Assembly: GCF_002335805.1 (NCBI RefSeq)
Contig: NZ_NISU01000003.1
Location: 257,698-321,697, forward strand
DNA length: 64,000 bases
Source: Bacillus sp. FJAT-45350
Lineage (GTDB): Bacteria; Bacillota; Bacilli; Bacillales; NISU01
Direction: 5' to 3'
The notes under the pieces are model-generated. The model was not told where the DNA came from. It saw only the letters and a list, made by a program, of their open reading frames with translations, and searched no databases. How positions within the stretch are numbered: the stretch's first letter is position 1; each line of letters starts with the position of its first letter. Shown here in pieces: positions 63,877 through 64,000 of the stretch. Made by a program: the position numbers and the translations under genes.

Positions 63877-64000
63877 TTACATCACCAACTTTAATTTATT
63901 TAACTTTATTCACTAGTGTTGCATAAATATTGTTGGAATTTTCAGTTTTAATGTTTTCTCTGCTTAGAGCCAAAAAAGGAAATACCTAACCAAAGGTGGT

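Overview
The window reads as the chromosome of a low-GC, motile, endospore-forming Firmicute of the Bacillaceae type. Supporting genes are spoIID and spoIIQ, spoIIID followed by mbl, the flagellar pair flhO-flhP, class-III-style CcpA boxes and strong AGGAGG ribosome sites. Very acidic secreted proteins, an S-layer with many SLH proteins and a large surface-glycan region fit an alkaliphile- or halophile-like relative of Bacillus; that ecological reading is inference.

Layout. 1-1.4 kb: end of spoIID, then spoIIQ with a sigma-F-like promoter. 1.4-7.7 kb: a probable acetate-uptake operon (small membrane protein, zinc-ribbon membrane protein, DUF485 protein, ActP-type symporter) followed by a cNMP/CBS/DUF294 signalling protein and a DnaQ-like exonuclease, with three CcpA cre-like sites. 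8-12.3 kb: spoIIID, mbl, flhO, flhP, an EpuA-family protein and fabZ. 12.5-16.6 kb: cyclic-di-GMP proteins (PAS-GGDEF-EAL and GAF-HD-GYP), an acidic lipoprotein and a DUF3307 membrane protein. 16.7-27.1 kb: cell-wall and S-layer block, namely two NlpC/P60 hydrolases, an SLH amidase, an SLH subtilase and a 1096-residue S-layer protein with two good promoters. 27.1-29.0 kb: a gene graveyard on the minus strand with remnants of dprA, yifB and a Y1 (RAYT/IS200-like) transposase. 29.1-39.3 kb: a CHASE2-adenylate cyclase translationally coupled to secreted FecR, NHL and second FecR proteins. 39.4-45.0 kb: SLAP protein and a first glycan operon (TPR, Wzy-like polymerase, Wzz-like protein, CapD-like dehydratase). 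45.1-48.6 kb: a wHTH-nucleotidyltransferase protein, a four-helix-bundle protein bracketed by degenerate repeats, galU and a frameshifted pilin-like pseudogene. 48.7-62.6 kb: a second glycan operon with PIG-L deacetylase, formyltransferase, initiating sugar transferase, glycosyltransferases, Wzy, a complete pseudaminic-acid pathway (pseB, pseC, cytidylyltransferase, pseG, pseH, pseI) and a MurJ/MVF-type flippase. 62.6-64 kb: galE and REP-like scraps, a Hol_Tox-like small toxin, and a convergent RelE/ParE-type module with a frameshifted toxin.

How it fits together. The right half is mostly envelope construction. S-layer and SLH enzymes are built beside two polymerase-dependent glycan operons, one able to make CMP-pseudaminic acid, and beside cyclic-nucleotide and secreted FecR/NHL proteins that may sense the envelope. 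The most unusual pattern is several families of degenerate, word-like inverted repeats between genes. One family (words such as GTTGGAAAG and CTTACCAACTT) brackets a four-helix-bundle gene and recurs around galU and the pilin remnant, which suggests an uncharacterised mobile or repeat-associated element. No tRNA, rRNA or CRISPR array was seen.
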